A stretch of DNA of 64,000 bases, from positions 4,197,001-4,261,000 of the forward strand of contig NZ_CP096040.1 in NCBI RefSeq assembly GCF_023935105.1, written 5' to 3'. This document shows, piece after piece, positions 17,758 through 28,735 of this stretch. The stretch's first letter is position 1. The number at the start of each line of letters is the position of its first letter. Source of the DNA: Caulobacter segnis (GTDB lineage: Bacteria; Pseudomonadota; Alphaproteobacteria; Caulobacterales; Caulobacteraceae). The translations under genes were made by a program, and so were the position numbers. The notes under the pieces were generated by a model that worked only from the letters and a program-made list of their open reading frames with translations, was not told the DNA's origin and searched no databases.

Positions 17758-20700
17758 ATGAACCCCTCGCGTCCCTTCATCCAGAGGCCGGTCGCCACGG
17801 CCCTGTTCATGGCCGCCATCGTCCTGGCGGGCCTGGTCGGCTTCCGGCTGCTGCCGCTGTCGGCCCTGCCCCAGGTCGACTACCCCACGATCCAGGTCCA
17901 GACCCTCTATCCCGGCGCCAGCCCCGAGGTGATGAGCCAGACCGTCACCGCTCCTCTGGAGCGCCAGCTGGGCGAGATGTCGGGCCTGGCCCGGATGAGC
18001 TCGGTCAGCACGGCCGGCGCCTCGGTGATCACCCTGCAGTTCGACCTAGGCGAGACGCTGGACGTCGCCGAGCAGGAGGTGCAGGCGGCCATCAACGCCA
18101 GCAACAGCCTGCTGCCCGCCGACCTGCCCGCGCCGCCGGTCTACGCCAAGGTCAATCCGGCCGACGCCCCGGTGCTGACCCTGGCCATCACCTCCGACAC
18201 CCTGCCGCTGACCGAGGTGCAGAACCTGGTCAACACCCGCCTGGCCCAGAAGATCAGCCAGGTCTCGGGCGTCGGCCTCGTGTCGCTGTCGGGCGGCCAG
18301 CGGCCGGCCATGCGCATCCAGGCAGACACCCAGGCCATGGCCAGCTACGGCCTGACCCTGTCGGAGGTGCAGACCGCGATCAGCAACAGCAACGCCAACA
18401 GCGCCAAGGGCAGCTTCGACGGTCCCACCCGCAGCTACACGATCAACGCCAACGACCAACTGCTGAGCGTCGACGACTACAAGAACCTGATCGTCACCTA
18501 CAAGGACGGCGCCCCGGTCCGGCTGAGCGACATCGCCCAGGTCGTGCAGAGCGCCGAGAACACCCGCCTGGGCGCGTGGGCGAACAAGACCCCGGCCATC
18601 ATCGTCAACGTCCAGCGCCAGCCCGGCGCCAACGTCATCAAAACCGTCGACGCCATCAAGGCCAAGCTGCCCGAGCTGCAGGCCGGCCTGCCCGCCACCC
18701 TGGACGTCAAGGTGCTGGCCGACCGCACCACCGGCATCCGCGCCTCGGTGCACCACGTCGAGATCGAGCTCCTGCTGGCCGTGGTGCTGGTGGTGCTGGT
18801 GATCTTCTTCTTCCTGCACAGCCTGCGCGCCACGGTGATCGCCAGCCTGGCCGTGCCGATCTCGCTGATCGGCTCGTGCGGGGTGATGTACCTGCTGGGC
18901 TTCAGCCTCAACAATCTCAGCCTGATGGCCCTGACCATCGCGACAGGTTTCGTCGTCGACGACGCCATCGTGATGATCGAGAACATCAGCCGCCACCTCG
19001 AGAAAGGCGAGAAGCCCATGGAGGCGGCGCTGAAAGGCGCGAAGGAGATCGGCTTCACGATCATCTCGCTGACCATCTCGCTGATCGCGGTGCTGATCCC
19101 GCTGCTGTTCATGGGCGATGTCGTGGGGCGCCTGTTCCGCGAGTTCGCCATCAGCCTGGCCATCACCATCCTGATCTCGGCCGTGGTTTCGCTGACCCTG
19201 ACGCCGATGCTGTCGGCGCGTTGGCTGCACTCGCATCCGGAGCAGGAGCCGCGCGGCCTCAGCAAGAAGGCCCAGAACCTGTTCGAGCGCGTCGAGGCCC
19301 GCTACGAGCGCGCCCTGGCCTGGGTGCTGGAGCGCCAGACCGCGACCCTGGTCGTGGCCGTCGTCACCCTGGTCCTGACCGCCCTGCTCTATCTGGTCAT
19401 CCCCAAGGGCCTGTTCCCGACCCAGGACACCGGCCAGCTGCAGGCGCGCACCGAGATGGCCCAGTCGGTCAGCTACGACCGCATGGCCGACCTGCAGCAG
19501 CAGGCGGCCGAGGCGATCATGGACGACCCGGCCGTGGAAAACGTCGCCTCGTTCATCGGCGTCGACGGCGCCAACAACGCCATGCTCCACACCGGCCAGA
19601 TGCAGATCAACCTGAAGGCCGACCGCTCGGGCTCGCAGGACAAGATCATGCAGCGGCTGCGCGAGCGCGTGGCCCAGGTCCCCGGCGTCACCCTGTACCT
19701 GCAGCCGACCCAAGATCTGACCATCGACGCCGAGACCGGCCCGACCCAATACCGCCTGTCGCTGGAAGGCGCCGACACCGCCACGATCAAGGAATGGGCT
19801 GGCAAGCTGACCGCGCAGCTGGCCAAGGTCAAAGCCGTCCGCAACGTCTATAGCGACGCGTCGGCCACCGGTCAGGCGGCCTATGTCGACATCGACCGCG
19901 ACACCGCCGCGCGGCTGTCGATCACAGCCTCCGAGGTCGACGACGCCCTCTACAGCGCCTTTGGTCAGCGGATCGTCTCGACCATCTTCACCGAGACCAA
20001 CCAGTACCGGGTGATCCTGGAGGCCAAGCCGGGTGTCCTGACCGACCCGACCACCCTGGGCAATCTGAACCTCAAGACCGGCGGCGGCTCGCCCGCCCCC
20101 TTGGCGGCCTTCTCGACGATCAAGACCCAGCAGGCGCCGCTGCAGGTCACCCACGTCGCCCAATTCCCGGCCACCACGATCGGCTTCGACACCGCGCCGG
20201 GCGTGTCGCTGGGCCACGCGGTCGACGAGATCCGCAAGGCCATGAAGGCGATCGACATGCCGGTCTCGGTCACCACCACCTTCCTGGGGGCGGCCGGGGC
20301 CTATCAGAACTCGCTGTCCAACCAGCTGTGGCTGATCCTGGCGGCGGTGGTCTGCGTCTACATCGTGCTGGGCGTGCTCTACGAGAGCTACATCCACCCG
20401 CTGACCATCCTGTCGACCCTGCCCTCGGCCGGGGTCGGCGCGCTGCTGGCCCTGTGGATCACCGGCAATGACCTGGGCGTCATCGGGATCATCGGCATCA
20501 TCCTGCTGATCGGCATCGTCAAGAAGAACGCGATCATGATGATCGACTTCGCCATCGACGCCGAGCGCGAGCAGGGCAAGAGCCCGCACGACGCCATCTT
20601 CCAGGCGGCCGTGCTGCGCTTCCGCCCGATCCTGATGACCACCCTGGCGGCCCTGTTCGCGGCCGTGCCGCTGATGCTGGGCTTTGGCGAAGGCGCCGAG

Positions 20701-20889
20701 CTGCGGCGTCCGCTGGGCATCGCCATCTTCGGCGGCCTGCTGCTGAGCCAGCTGCTGACCATCTTCACGACCCCGGTCGTCTATCTGGCCTTCGACCGTC
20801 TGGCGCCCGCCGGCAAGCACAAGTCGCGCGATGACGGTCCGCACCCCGACCGCGTCGATCCGGATCCTATCCCGGGGGCGCCGTCGTGA
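17758..20889 (+). CDS. RND efflux permease, MdtB-type
   Basis: The protein has 1,043 residues, normal for an HAE1-family proton-driven pump. It has twelve membrane helices in two halves. The proton-relay acidic pair in TM4 is visible in [14 protein letters not shown], and the TM10 lysine in [14 protein letters not shown]. Large periplasmic porter loops follow TM1 and TM7. The start lies 16 bp after the adaptor. Its stop overlaps the GTG start of the next permease (GTGA). Two different permeases in one operon are typical of MdtBC/MuxBC heteromultimeric pumps. Confidence 0.95.
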   Translation: MNPSRPFIQRPVATALFMAAIVLAGLVGFRLLPLSALPQVDYPTIQVQTLYPGASPEVMSQTVTAPLERQLGEMSGLARMSSVSTAGASVITLQFDLGETLDVAEQEVQAAINASNSLLPADLPAPPVYAKVNPADAPVLTLAITSDTLPLTEVQNLVNTRLAQKISQVSGVGLVSLSGGQRPAMRIQADTQAMASYGLTLSEVQTAISNSNANSAKGSFDGPTRSYTINANDQLLSVDDYKNLIVTYKDGAPVRLSDIAQVVQSAENTRLGAWANKTPAIIVNVQRQPGANVIKTVDAIKAKLPELQAGLPATLDVKVLADRTTGIRASVHHVEIELLLAVVLVVLVIFFFLHSLRATVIASLAVPISLIGSCGVMYLLGFSLNNLSLMALTIATGFVVDDAIVMIENISRHLEKGEKPMEAALKGAKEIGFTIISLTISLIAVLIPLLFMGDVVGRLFREFAISLAITILISAVVSLTLTPMLSARWLHSHPEQEPRGLSKKAQNLFERVEARYERALAWVLERQTATLVVAVVTLVLTALLYLVIPKGLFPTQDTGQLQARTEMAQSVSYDRMADLQQQAAEAIMDDPAVENVASFIGVDGANNAMLHTGQMQINLKADRSGSQDKIMQRLRERVAQVPGVTLYLQPTQDLTIDAETGPTQYRLSLEGADTATIKEWAGKLTAQLAKVKAVRNVYSDASATGQAAYVDIDRDTAARLSITASEVDDALYSAFGQRIVSTIFTETNQYRVILEAKPGVLTDPTTLGNLNLKTGGGSPAPLAAFSTIKTQQAPLQVTHVAQFPATTIGFDTAPGVSLGHAVDEIRKAMKAIDMPVSVTTTFLGAAGAYQNSLSNQLWLILAAVVCVYIVLGVLYESYIHPLTILSTLPSAGVGALLALWITGNDLGVIGIIGIILLIGIVKKNAIMMIDFAIDAEREQGKSPHDAIFQAAVLRFRPILMTTLAALFAAVPLMLGFGEGAELRRPLGIAIFGGLLLSQLLTIFTTPVVYLAFDRLAPAGKHKSRDDGPHPDRVDPDPIPGAPS

Positions 20890-23800
20890 ACCTGTCGGGT
20901 CCCTTCATCCGGCGGCCGGTCGCCACGGTCCTGCTGACCATCGGCCTGGCCCTGGCCGGCGTCTTCGCCTTCTTCGTGCTGCCGGTCTCGCCCCTGCCGC
21001 AGGTGGACTATCCGACCATCTCGGTGTCGGCCAATCTGTCCGGCGCCAGCCCCGAGACCATGGCCTCCAGCGTCGCCACGCCGCTGGAGCGCCGGCTGGG
21101 CGTGATCTCGGGCGTCAACGAGATGACCTCGCAGAGTTCCAGCGGCTCGACGCGGGTCACCCTGCAGTTCGACCTGAACCGCAAGATCGACGGCGCCGCG
21201 CGCGAGGTGCAGGCCGCGATCAACGCCGCCCGCGCCGACCTGCCCGCCACGCTGCGCAGCAACCCGACCTATCGCAAGATGAACCCGTCGGACGCGCCGG
21301 TGATCATCCTGGCCTTGACCTCCGACACCAAGACGCCCGGCCAGATCTATGACGCGGTGTCGAACGTCGTCGCCCAGCGCATCGCCCAGGTCAGCGGCGT
21401 CGGCGACGTCGAGATCGGCGGCGGCTCGCTGCCGGCGGTGCGGATCTCGGCCAATCCGTTCCTGCTGAACAAGTACGGCGTCAGCATGGAGGACGTCCGC
21501 GCCGCCATCCAGTCGGCCAACGCCAACCGCCCCAAGGGCGCGCTGGAGGGCGCCGGCCAGCGCTATCAGATCTACACCAGCGGCGCCGGTCGCAAGGCCG
21601 CCGACTATGCCGGCCTGATCGTGGCCTGGCGCGGCGACGCCGGCATCAAGCTGTCCGACGTCGCCGACGTCACCGACAGCGTCGCCGACACCCGCACCCT
21701 GGGCCTGTTCAACGGCAAGCCGGCGATCATCGTCCTAATCACCCGCCAGCCCGGCGCCAACATCATCCAGACCGTCGACAGCGTCCGCGCCGCCCTGCCC
21801 GAGCTGCGGGCCCAACTGCCCGGCGACATCAACGTCCAGGTGGCCAGCGACAGCACCAACTCGATCCGCGCCTCGCTGCACGAGATCGAGGTGACCCTGC
21901 TGATCACCATCGTGCTGGTCGTGCTGGTGGTCAGCGCCTTCCTGCGTAGCGCGCGGGCGACGTTCATCCCCGCGACGGCGACGATCATCTCGCTGCTGGG
22001 CACGTTCGGCGTCATGTACCTGCTGGGCTTCTCGCTGAACAACCTCAGCCTGATGGCCATCACCGTGGCGACCGGTTTCGTGGTCGACGACGCCATCGTC
22101 GTGCTGGAGAACACCCAGCGTCACATCGAGAAGGGCATGGATCGCTTCCAGGCCGCCTTGCTGGGCGCGCGCGAAGTCGGCTTCACCGTGCTATCGATCA
22201 GCATCTCGCTGGTCGCCGTCTTCATCCCGCTGCTGTTCATGGGCGGCCAGGTCGGGCGGCTGTTCCGCGAGTTCGCCGTCACCCTGTCGGCGGCGGTGAT
22301 GATCTCGCTGGTCATCTCGCTGACCACCACGCCGATGATGTGCGCCTACCTGCTGCGGCCCGAGCGCAAGGACAAGGAAGGCCGCGTCGCCCGGTTCTTC
22401 GAGCGTGTCTTCGACCGGGTCCATCGGACGTACGAGCACAGCCTGGACTGGGCGCTGGCGGCCAAGCCGCTGGTGATCCTGATCCTGGTTGCCGTCATCG
22501 CCATGACCGCCTGGCTCTATATCGCCGTGCCCAAGGGCTTCTTCCCGCAGCAGGACAGCGGCCAGCTGATGGCCGGCATCCGCGCCGACCAGAGCGTCTC
22601 GTCCCAGGCCATGCAGAAGAAGCTGCGCCAGGTGGTGAACATCATCCACAAGGACCCCGCCGTCGACACCGTGGTCGGCTTCACCGGGGGCAACCGCGCC
22701 GGCGGCGGCTTCATGTTCGTCAACCTCAAGCCGGTCGGCGAGCGCAAGGAGAAGGGCTCGGCGGTCATCGCCCGCCTGCGCCCCCAGCTGCAGAAGGTGA
22801 CGGGGGTGTCGATCTTCCTGAACCCCGTGCAGGACCTGCGGATGGGCGGCCGGTCCAGCAATTCGACATATCAATACACCCTGACCAGCGACAACAGCGC
22901 CGATCTCAAGGAATGGGCCGCCAAGCTGGCCGAGGCGATGAAGGCCCACGACGACGTGCTGACCGACGTCGACTCCGACCAGCAGGAAAACGGCGTCGAG
23001 ACCCTGGTCACCATCGACCGCGACAGCGCCTCGCGCCTGGGGATCACGCCGCGCGCCGTGGACAACGCGCTCTACAACGCCTTCGGCCAGCGCCAGGTCG
23101 CGACGATCTACGAGGACGTCAACCAGTACGCCGTGATCCTGGAATGGCAGCAGAAGTTCGCCCAGGGTCCGGAGGCGCTGAACGACGTCTATGTGCCGAC
23201 CAGGCCGAGCAGCTCGACGACGACCGCCACCACCTCCAGCCAGGTCAGCGTCAATCCGGCCCTGCGCGACGCCTCGACCGGCTCGGCCCTCAACACCTCG
23301 GCCACGGCCATGGCGTCCCTGCCCAGCATCGCCAGCGTCGCCCAGAACGCCACCCCGACCTCGGTCAATCACCAGAATGGCGAGCTGGCGACGACGGTCT
23401 CGTTCAACCTGGCCGACGGCAAGACGCTGGACGACGCCCGCGCGGCGGTGACCCAGGCCGAGGCCGAGATCGGCATGCCGACCACCGTGCGCGGCAGCTT
23501 CCAGGGCCAGGCCAAGCAGGCCACCGAGCAGAACAACCAGCAGCCCCTGCTGATCCTGGCGGCGATCGTGGCGATCTACATCGTGCTGGGCATTCTCTAC
23601 GAGAGCTACGTCCACCCGGTCACGGTGCTCAGCACCCTGCCAGCCGCCGGCGTCGGCGCGGTGATCGCCCTGCTGATCTTCAAGATGGAGTTCTCGATCA
23701 TCGCCCTGATCGGCCTCTTCCTGCTGCTGGGCATCGTCAAGAAGAACGCCATCCTGATCATCGACTTCGCGCTCGACGCCCAGCGCAGCCGGGGCCTGAC

Positions 23801-24089
23801 GGCTCAGGAGGCCGTACGCGAGGCCAGCCTGCTGCGCTTCCGCCCCATCCTGATGACCACCCTGGCCGCGGCCCTGGGCGCCCTGCCTCTAGCCATCGGC
23901 TTCGGCGAAGGCGCCGAGCTGCGCCGCCCGCTGGGCGTGGCCATCATCGGCGGCCTGATCGCCAGCCAGCTCCTGACCCTGATCACCACCCCCGTGGTCT
24001 ATGTCTATCTCGACCGTCTGCGCGGGAAGGCGCGCGACAAGGATGAGCGACATCTGGCCCACCACCCGACCACGCCGGAACCCGCATGA
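20886..24089 (+). CDS. RND efflux permease, MdtC-type, with Ser/Thr-rich insertion
   Basis: The protein has 1,067 residues with a GTG start overlapping the previous stop. The TM4 acidic pair ([14 protein letters not shown]) and TM10 lysine ([14 protein letters not shown]) are intact. At about residues 773-835 it has a Ser/Thr/Ala-rich stretch ([18 protein letters not shown] and following) in the second periplasmic loop, just before the usual [15 protein letters not shown] segment. This makes it longer than its partner. It should pair with the upstream permease. ATGA overlap with the outer-membrane factor gene indicates tight coupling. Confidence 0.95.
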   Translation: MNLSGPFIRRPVATVLLTIGLALAGVFAFFVLPVSPLPQVDYPTISVSANLSGASPETMASSVATPLERRLGVISGVNEMTSQSSSGSTRVTLQFDLNRKIDGAAREVQAAINAARADLPATLRSNPTYRKMNPSDAPVIILALTSDTKTPGQIYDAVSNVVAQRIAQVSGVGDVEIGGGSLPAVRISANPFLLNKYGVSMEDVRAAIQSANANRPKGALEGAGQRYQIYTSGAGRKAADYAGLIVAWRGDAGIKLSDVADVTDSVADTRTLGLFNGKPAIIVLITRQPGANIIQTVDSVRAALPELRAQLPGDINVQVASDSTNSIRASLHEIEVTLLITIVLVVLVVSAFLRSARATFIPATATIISLLGTFGVMYLLGFSLNNLSLMAITVATGFVVDDAIVVLENTQRHIEKGMDRFQAALLGAREVGFTVLSISISLVAVFIPLLFMGGQVGRLFREFAVTLSAAVMISLVISLTTTPMMCAYLLRPERKDKEGRVARFFERVFDRVHRTYEHSLDWALAAKPLVILILVAVIAMTAWLYIAVPKGFFPQQDSGQLMAGIRADQSVSSQAMQKKLRQVVNIIHKDPAVDTVVGFTGGNRAGGGFMFVNLKPVGERKEKGSAVIARLRPQLQKVTGVSIFLNPVQDLRMGGRSSNSTYQYTLTSDNSADLKEWAAKLAEAMKAHDDVLTDVDSDQQENGVETLVTIDRDSASRLGITPRAVDNALYNAFGQRQVATIYEDVNQYAVILEWQQKFAQGPEALNDVYVPTRPSSSTTTATTSSQVSVNPALRDASTGSALNTSATAMASLPSIASVAQNATPTSVNHQNGELATTVSFNLADGKTLDDARAAVTQAEAEIGMPTTVRGSFQGQAKQATEQNNQQPLLILAAIVAIYIVLGILYESYVHPVTVLSTLPAAGVGAVIALLIFKMEFSIIALIGLFLLLGIVKKNAILIIDFALDAQRSRGLTAQEAVREASLLRFRPILMTTLAAALGALPLAIGFGEGAELRRPLGVAIIGGLIASQLLTLITTPVVYVYLDRLRGKARDKDERHLAHHPTTPEPA

Positions 24090-25510
24090 TGTCCGCTCCT
24101 CTCCGCCTGATCGGCGCCGTTTCGCTCCTCGCTCTCGGCGCCTGCTCGATGACGCCGGCCTACGAGACCCCGACCCTCAAGTCGGCGCCGCCGGCCCAGT
24201 TCAAGGCGCTGGAGGGCTGGAAGACCGCCACGCCGTCCGACCACATCGACCGCGGCGACTGGTGGACCCTGTTGGGCGATCCCCAGCTGAACGCCTTGGC
24301 CGAGCGGGTGAAGGTGGACAACCAGACCATCGCCGCCGCCGAGGCCGCCTATCGCCAGGCCCGCGCCCTGGTTCGCCAGCAACGCGCGAGCCTGTTCCCG
24401 AGCATCGACCTCTCGGGCTCGGCGAGCAAATCGGGCGGCGGCGGCACCAAGACGACCACGTCCGCCGGCGGCGCGACCAGCGCCGGCGACACCCAGCGCT
24501 ATCAGGTCGGCATCGGCGCCAGCTGGGAGCCCGACGTGTGGGGTCGCATCCGCGCCGGGATCAGCGGGGCCAAGGCTTCGGCGGAAGCCAGCGAGGCCGA
24601 CCTGGCCGCCGCGCGCCTGTCGGCCCAGGGCGAACTGGCCACCAGCTATCTGGGCCTGCGCCGCGCCGACGCCGAGATCGCCATGGTCCAGGCCACGGTC
24701 GAGGGCTATCAGCGCGCCTTGCAGATCACCACCAACCGCTACAACGCCGCCATCGCCCCGAAGTCCGACGTGCTTCAGGCCCAGACCCAGCTGGCCAGCG
24801 CCCAGTCGACCCTGGAGGGCCTGGTGCAGGATCGCACGGCCTTCGAGAACGCCATCGCCGTCCTGGTCGGCGAACCGGCCAGCAGTTTCCGCCTGGCGGC
24901 CGACGCGACGTGGAAGCCCGTCGTGCCGGAGATCCCCGTCGGCGTGCCCTCGACCCTGCTGGAGCGCCGCCCCGACGTCGCCGCCGCAGAGCGCCGCGTC
25001 GCCGCCGCCAACAGCGACATCGGCGTAGCCCGCGCCGCGTTCTTCCCGACCTTCAACCTCAGCGCCAACGGCAATTCGACGGCCAGCAAGATCAGCGACC
25101 TGTTCGCCGCCTCGGCCAACACCTGGTCGCTGGGCCTGACGGCGGCCCAGACCCTGTTCGACGCCGGCGCGCGCCGGGCCCAGGTCGCCCAGAGCCGCGC
25201 GGCCTACGACCAGGCCGCCGCCAGCTACCGCCTGACGGCCTTGCAAGCCTTCGAGGATGTCGAGAACCAGCTGACCGCCGCCCGCACCCTGGAGCGGCAG
25301 TACGCCCTGCAACTGACCGCCTCCCAGGCCGCCGACCAGACCGAGCAGATGCTGCTGAACCAGTATCGCGCCGGCCAGGTGGCCTATACCGACGTGGTGG
25401 CGGCCCAGGCCTCGGCCCTGGCGGCGCGGCGGACGCTGGTGACGACGGCGGTGTCGCGTCAGACCACGGCGGTGGCTCTAGTCCAGGCCCTGGGCGGCGG
25501 CTGGCGCTGA
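24086..25510 (+). CDS. NodT-family outer-membrane efflux lipoprotein
   Basis: The protein has 474 residues. The signal peptide ends in a lipobox (LLALGACSMTPAYETP; Cys near residue 16), as in OprM-type channels. Two repeated outer-membrane-factor domains are visible, with IDRGDWWTLLGDPQLNAL, the long helical hairpins rich in Ala/Gln, SWEPDVWGRIRAGISGAKA, and in the second half ERRPDVAAAERRVAAANSDIGVARAAFFP and AAQTLFDAGARRAQ. It provides the exit duct of the tripartite pump encoded by the three preceding genes and closes the operon. Confidence 0.95.
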   Translation: MMSAPLRLIGAVSLLALGACSMTPAYETPTLKSAPPAQFKALEGWKTATPSDHIDRGDWWTLLGDPQLNALAERVKVDNQTIAAAEAAYRQARALVRQQRASLFPSIDLSGSASKSGGGGTKTTTSAGGATSAGDTQRYQVGIGASWEPDVWGRIRAGISGAKASAEASEADLAAARLSAQGELATSYLGLRRADAEIAMVQATVEGYQRALQITTNRYNAAIAPKSDVLQAQTQLASAQSTLEGLVQDRTAFENAIAVLVGEPASSFRLAADATWKPVVPEIPVGVPSTLLERRPDVAAAERRVAAANSDIGVARAAFFPTFNLSANGNSTASKISDLFAASANTWSLGLTAAQTLFDAGARRAQVAQSRAAYDQAAASYRLTALQAFEDVENQLTAARTLERQYALQLTASQAADQTEQMLLNQYRAGQVAYTDVVAAQASALAARRTLVTTAVSRQTTAVALVQALGGGWR

Positions 25511-25577
25511 AATGAGTTGAGGCCCCGGCCGCGCAACTCTAACAGTCGTTTAAGAGCAACGATTGGGGAGCCCGCGC

Positions 25578-26776
<1,199 letters not shown>

Positions 26777-26777
<1 letters not shown>

Positions 26778-27940
26778 TGTCGGCGGCCGATCCCGAACTG
26801 ATCGAGGCCCTGCGCCAGACGGTGCGGGCCCTGTGCCGCGACTTCCCGCCCCCCTACTGGCGCGCCCTGGATCGCGAGAAGGCCTATCCGACCGAATTCG
26901 TGGCCGCCATGACCAAGGCCGGCCTGTTGGGCGTGCTGATCCCCGAAGCCTACGGCGGCGGCGGCCTGGGCCTGACCGCGGCGGCGGCGATCCTCGAGGA
27001 GGTCCACGCCAGCGGCGGCAACGCTGCGGCCCTGCACGCCCAGATGTACACCATGGGCACGGTCCTGCGGCACGGCTCGACCGCGCAGAAAGAAACCTGG
27101 CTGCCCCGGATCGCCGACGGCTCCATCCGCCTGCAGGCCTTCGGCGTCACCGAGCCGACGGCCGGCACCGACACCACATCGATCTCGACCTTCGCCCGCC
27201 GCGAGGGCGACACGTACGTCATCAATGGTCAGAAGGTCTGGACCAGCCGCGCCGAGCATTCGGACCTGATGGTCCTCTTGGCCCGCACCACCCCCAAGGA
27301 TCAGGTCGCGCGCAAGAGCGAGGGCCTGTCGGTATTCCTGGTCGACATGCGCGCGGCGAAGGGCAACGGCCTGACGATCAAGCCGATCGCCACCATGCTG
27401 AACCACGCCACCACCGAGATCTTCTTCGACAATCTGGTGATCCCCGCCGACAGCCTGATCGGCGAGGAGGGCAAGGGTTTCCGCTACATCCTGGACGGCA
27501 TGAACGCCGAGCGGATCCTGATCGGGGCCGAGTGCCTGGGCGACGCCGCCTGGCTGATCGGCAAGGCGCGGGACTACGCCAACAGCCGCGTCGTGTTCGG
27601 CCGACCGATCGGCCAGAACCAGGGCGTGCAGTTCCCGATCGCCCGCGCCTACGCCCAGGCCCACGCTGCACGCCTGACCGTCTACGACGCCGCCGAGCGC
27701 TACGACGCCGGACTCCCCTGCGGGGAACAGGCCAATATCGGCAAGATGCTGGCCTCGGAGGCCTCGTGGGCGGCGGCCGATATATGCCTGCAGACCCACG
27801 GCGGCTTCGGCTTCGCCGAGGAGTACGACATCGAGCGCAAGTTCCGCGAGACGCGCCTCTACCAGGTGGCTCCGATCTCGACGAACCTGATCCTGGCCTA
27901 TGTCGCCGAGCACGTGCTCGGCCTGCCCCGGTCCTACTGA
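26777..27940 (+). CDS. Acyl-CoA dehydrogenase
   Basis: The protein has 387 residues, with a GTG start coupled to pcaF. It oxidises an acyl-CoA to the trans-2-enoyl-CoA with FAD. Family signatures: FGVTEPTAGTDTTSI (flavin/substrate contact), INGQKVWTSRAEHSDLMVLLAR, ERILIGAECLGDAAWLIGKARDYANSRVVFGRPIGQNQ, and the C-terminal THGGFGFAEEYDIERKFRETRLYQV. It is in the middle of a three-gene unit with a thiolase and a MaoC-type hydratase, so it probably catalyses the first step of a dedicated beta-oxidation route. The chain type is not determinable from sequence alone. Confidence 0.93.
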
Positions 27941-28728
27941 TGGACTGGGTCGGCCGGCGGCGCACCCGCAAGACGGTCCTGGCGGCCCAGGATCTGGCGC
28001 GGCTGGCGGCGGTGCTGGATCGCCCCGCGCCGACGGCGGAGGTTCCGCCCGCCTGGCATTGGGCGTGCCTGGCCGAGCCCGTTCGGCGCGCCGACCTCGG
28101 CCCGGACGGCCATCCTCGGCGCGGTCTTCACCTGCCGCCGATCGAAGCGCCCCGCCGGATGTTCGCGGCCTCGGACATGACCTTCGCCGGTCCCCTGCGC
28201 CCCGACCAGGAGACCGAGGTCACCGACACCATCGCCGCCATCGAGGAGAAGGCCGGCGCCAGCGGGCCGCTGACCTTCGTCACGGTGGACCGGGTCTTCA
28301 GCCAGGCCGGCGCGACGCGGGTGCGCGAGCGCCAGACGATCGTGTACACCGCCACCTCGCCCGCGCCCCGGACACCTGACGCCGAGCCCGCGCCGCCGGC
28401 CGAGTGGAGCCGCGAGACGCCGACCGATCCGGTTCTGCTGTTCGCCTTTTCGGCCGCCACCGCGAACGGCCATCGCATCCACTATGACCAGGCCTATGCG
28501 ACGAAGGTCGAAGGCTATGCCGGCCTCGTCGTCCATGGTCCGCTGATCGCCCTGCTGCTGCTGGAGGCGATGCCCAAGCGGCCCCTGATGCGGTTTTCGT
28601 TCCGCGCCCTGAAGCCCGCCTTCGCTGGCGAAACCATCACCGCCGAGGGACGTCTGGTCGACGGCGGCGCGGAGCTTTGGGCGCGCAGCGGCGGCGCGGT
28701 GCTCATGAGAGCCAAGGCCGCCTTCTAG
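27940..28728 (+). CDS. MaoC/FAS1-like dehydratase (mesaconyl-C4-CoA hydratase-like)
   Basis: The protein has 262 residues, with the ATG overlapping the dehydrogenase stop (TGATG). It has the two-part layout of N-terminal FAS1-like dehydratase domain (ARRMFAASDMTF-like segment around residues 70-80) and a C-terminal hot-dog domain with the hydratase motif (LLFAFSAATANGHRIHYDQ, then VVHGPLIALLLLEAM). Relatives include mesaconyl-C4-CoA hydratase. Here it would hydrate the enoyl-CoA made by its neighbour. A hydroxyacyl-CoA dehydrogenase for the third step is not in the window. Confidence 0.85.
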   Translation: MDWVGRRRTRKTVLAAQDLARLAAVLDRPAPTAEVPPAWHWACLAEPVRRADLGPDGHPRRGLHLPPIEAPRRMFAASDMTFAGPLRPDQETEVTDTIAAIEEKAGASGPLTFVTVDRVFSQAGATRVRERQTIVYTATSPAPRTPDAEPAPPAEWSRETPTDPVLLFAFSAATANGHRIHYDQAYATKVEGYAGLVVHGPLIALLLLEAMPKRPLMRFSFRALKPAFAGETITAEGRLVDGGAELWARSGGAVLMRAKAAF

Positions 28729-28735
28729 CCGCCGG

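Noticed and set aside
18046..20844. A long antisense open frame opposite the first RND permease.
   Set aside because: High GC keeps the reverse frames open; the product is His/Asp/Gly/Gln-rich and non-protein-like.
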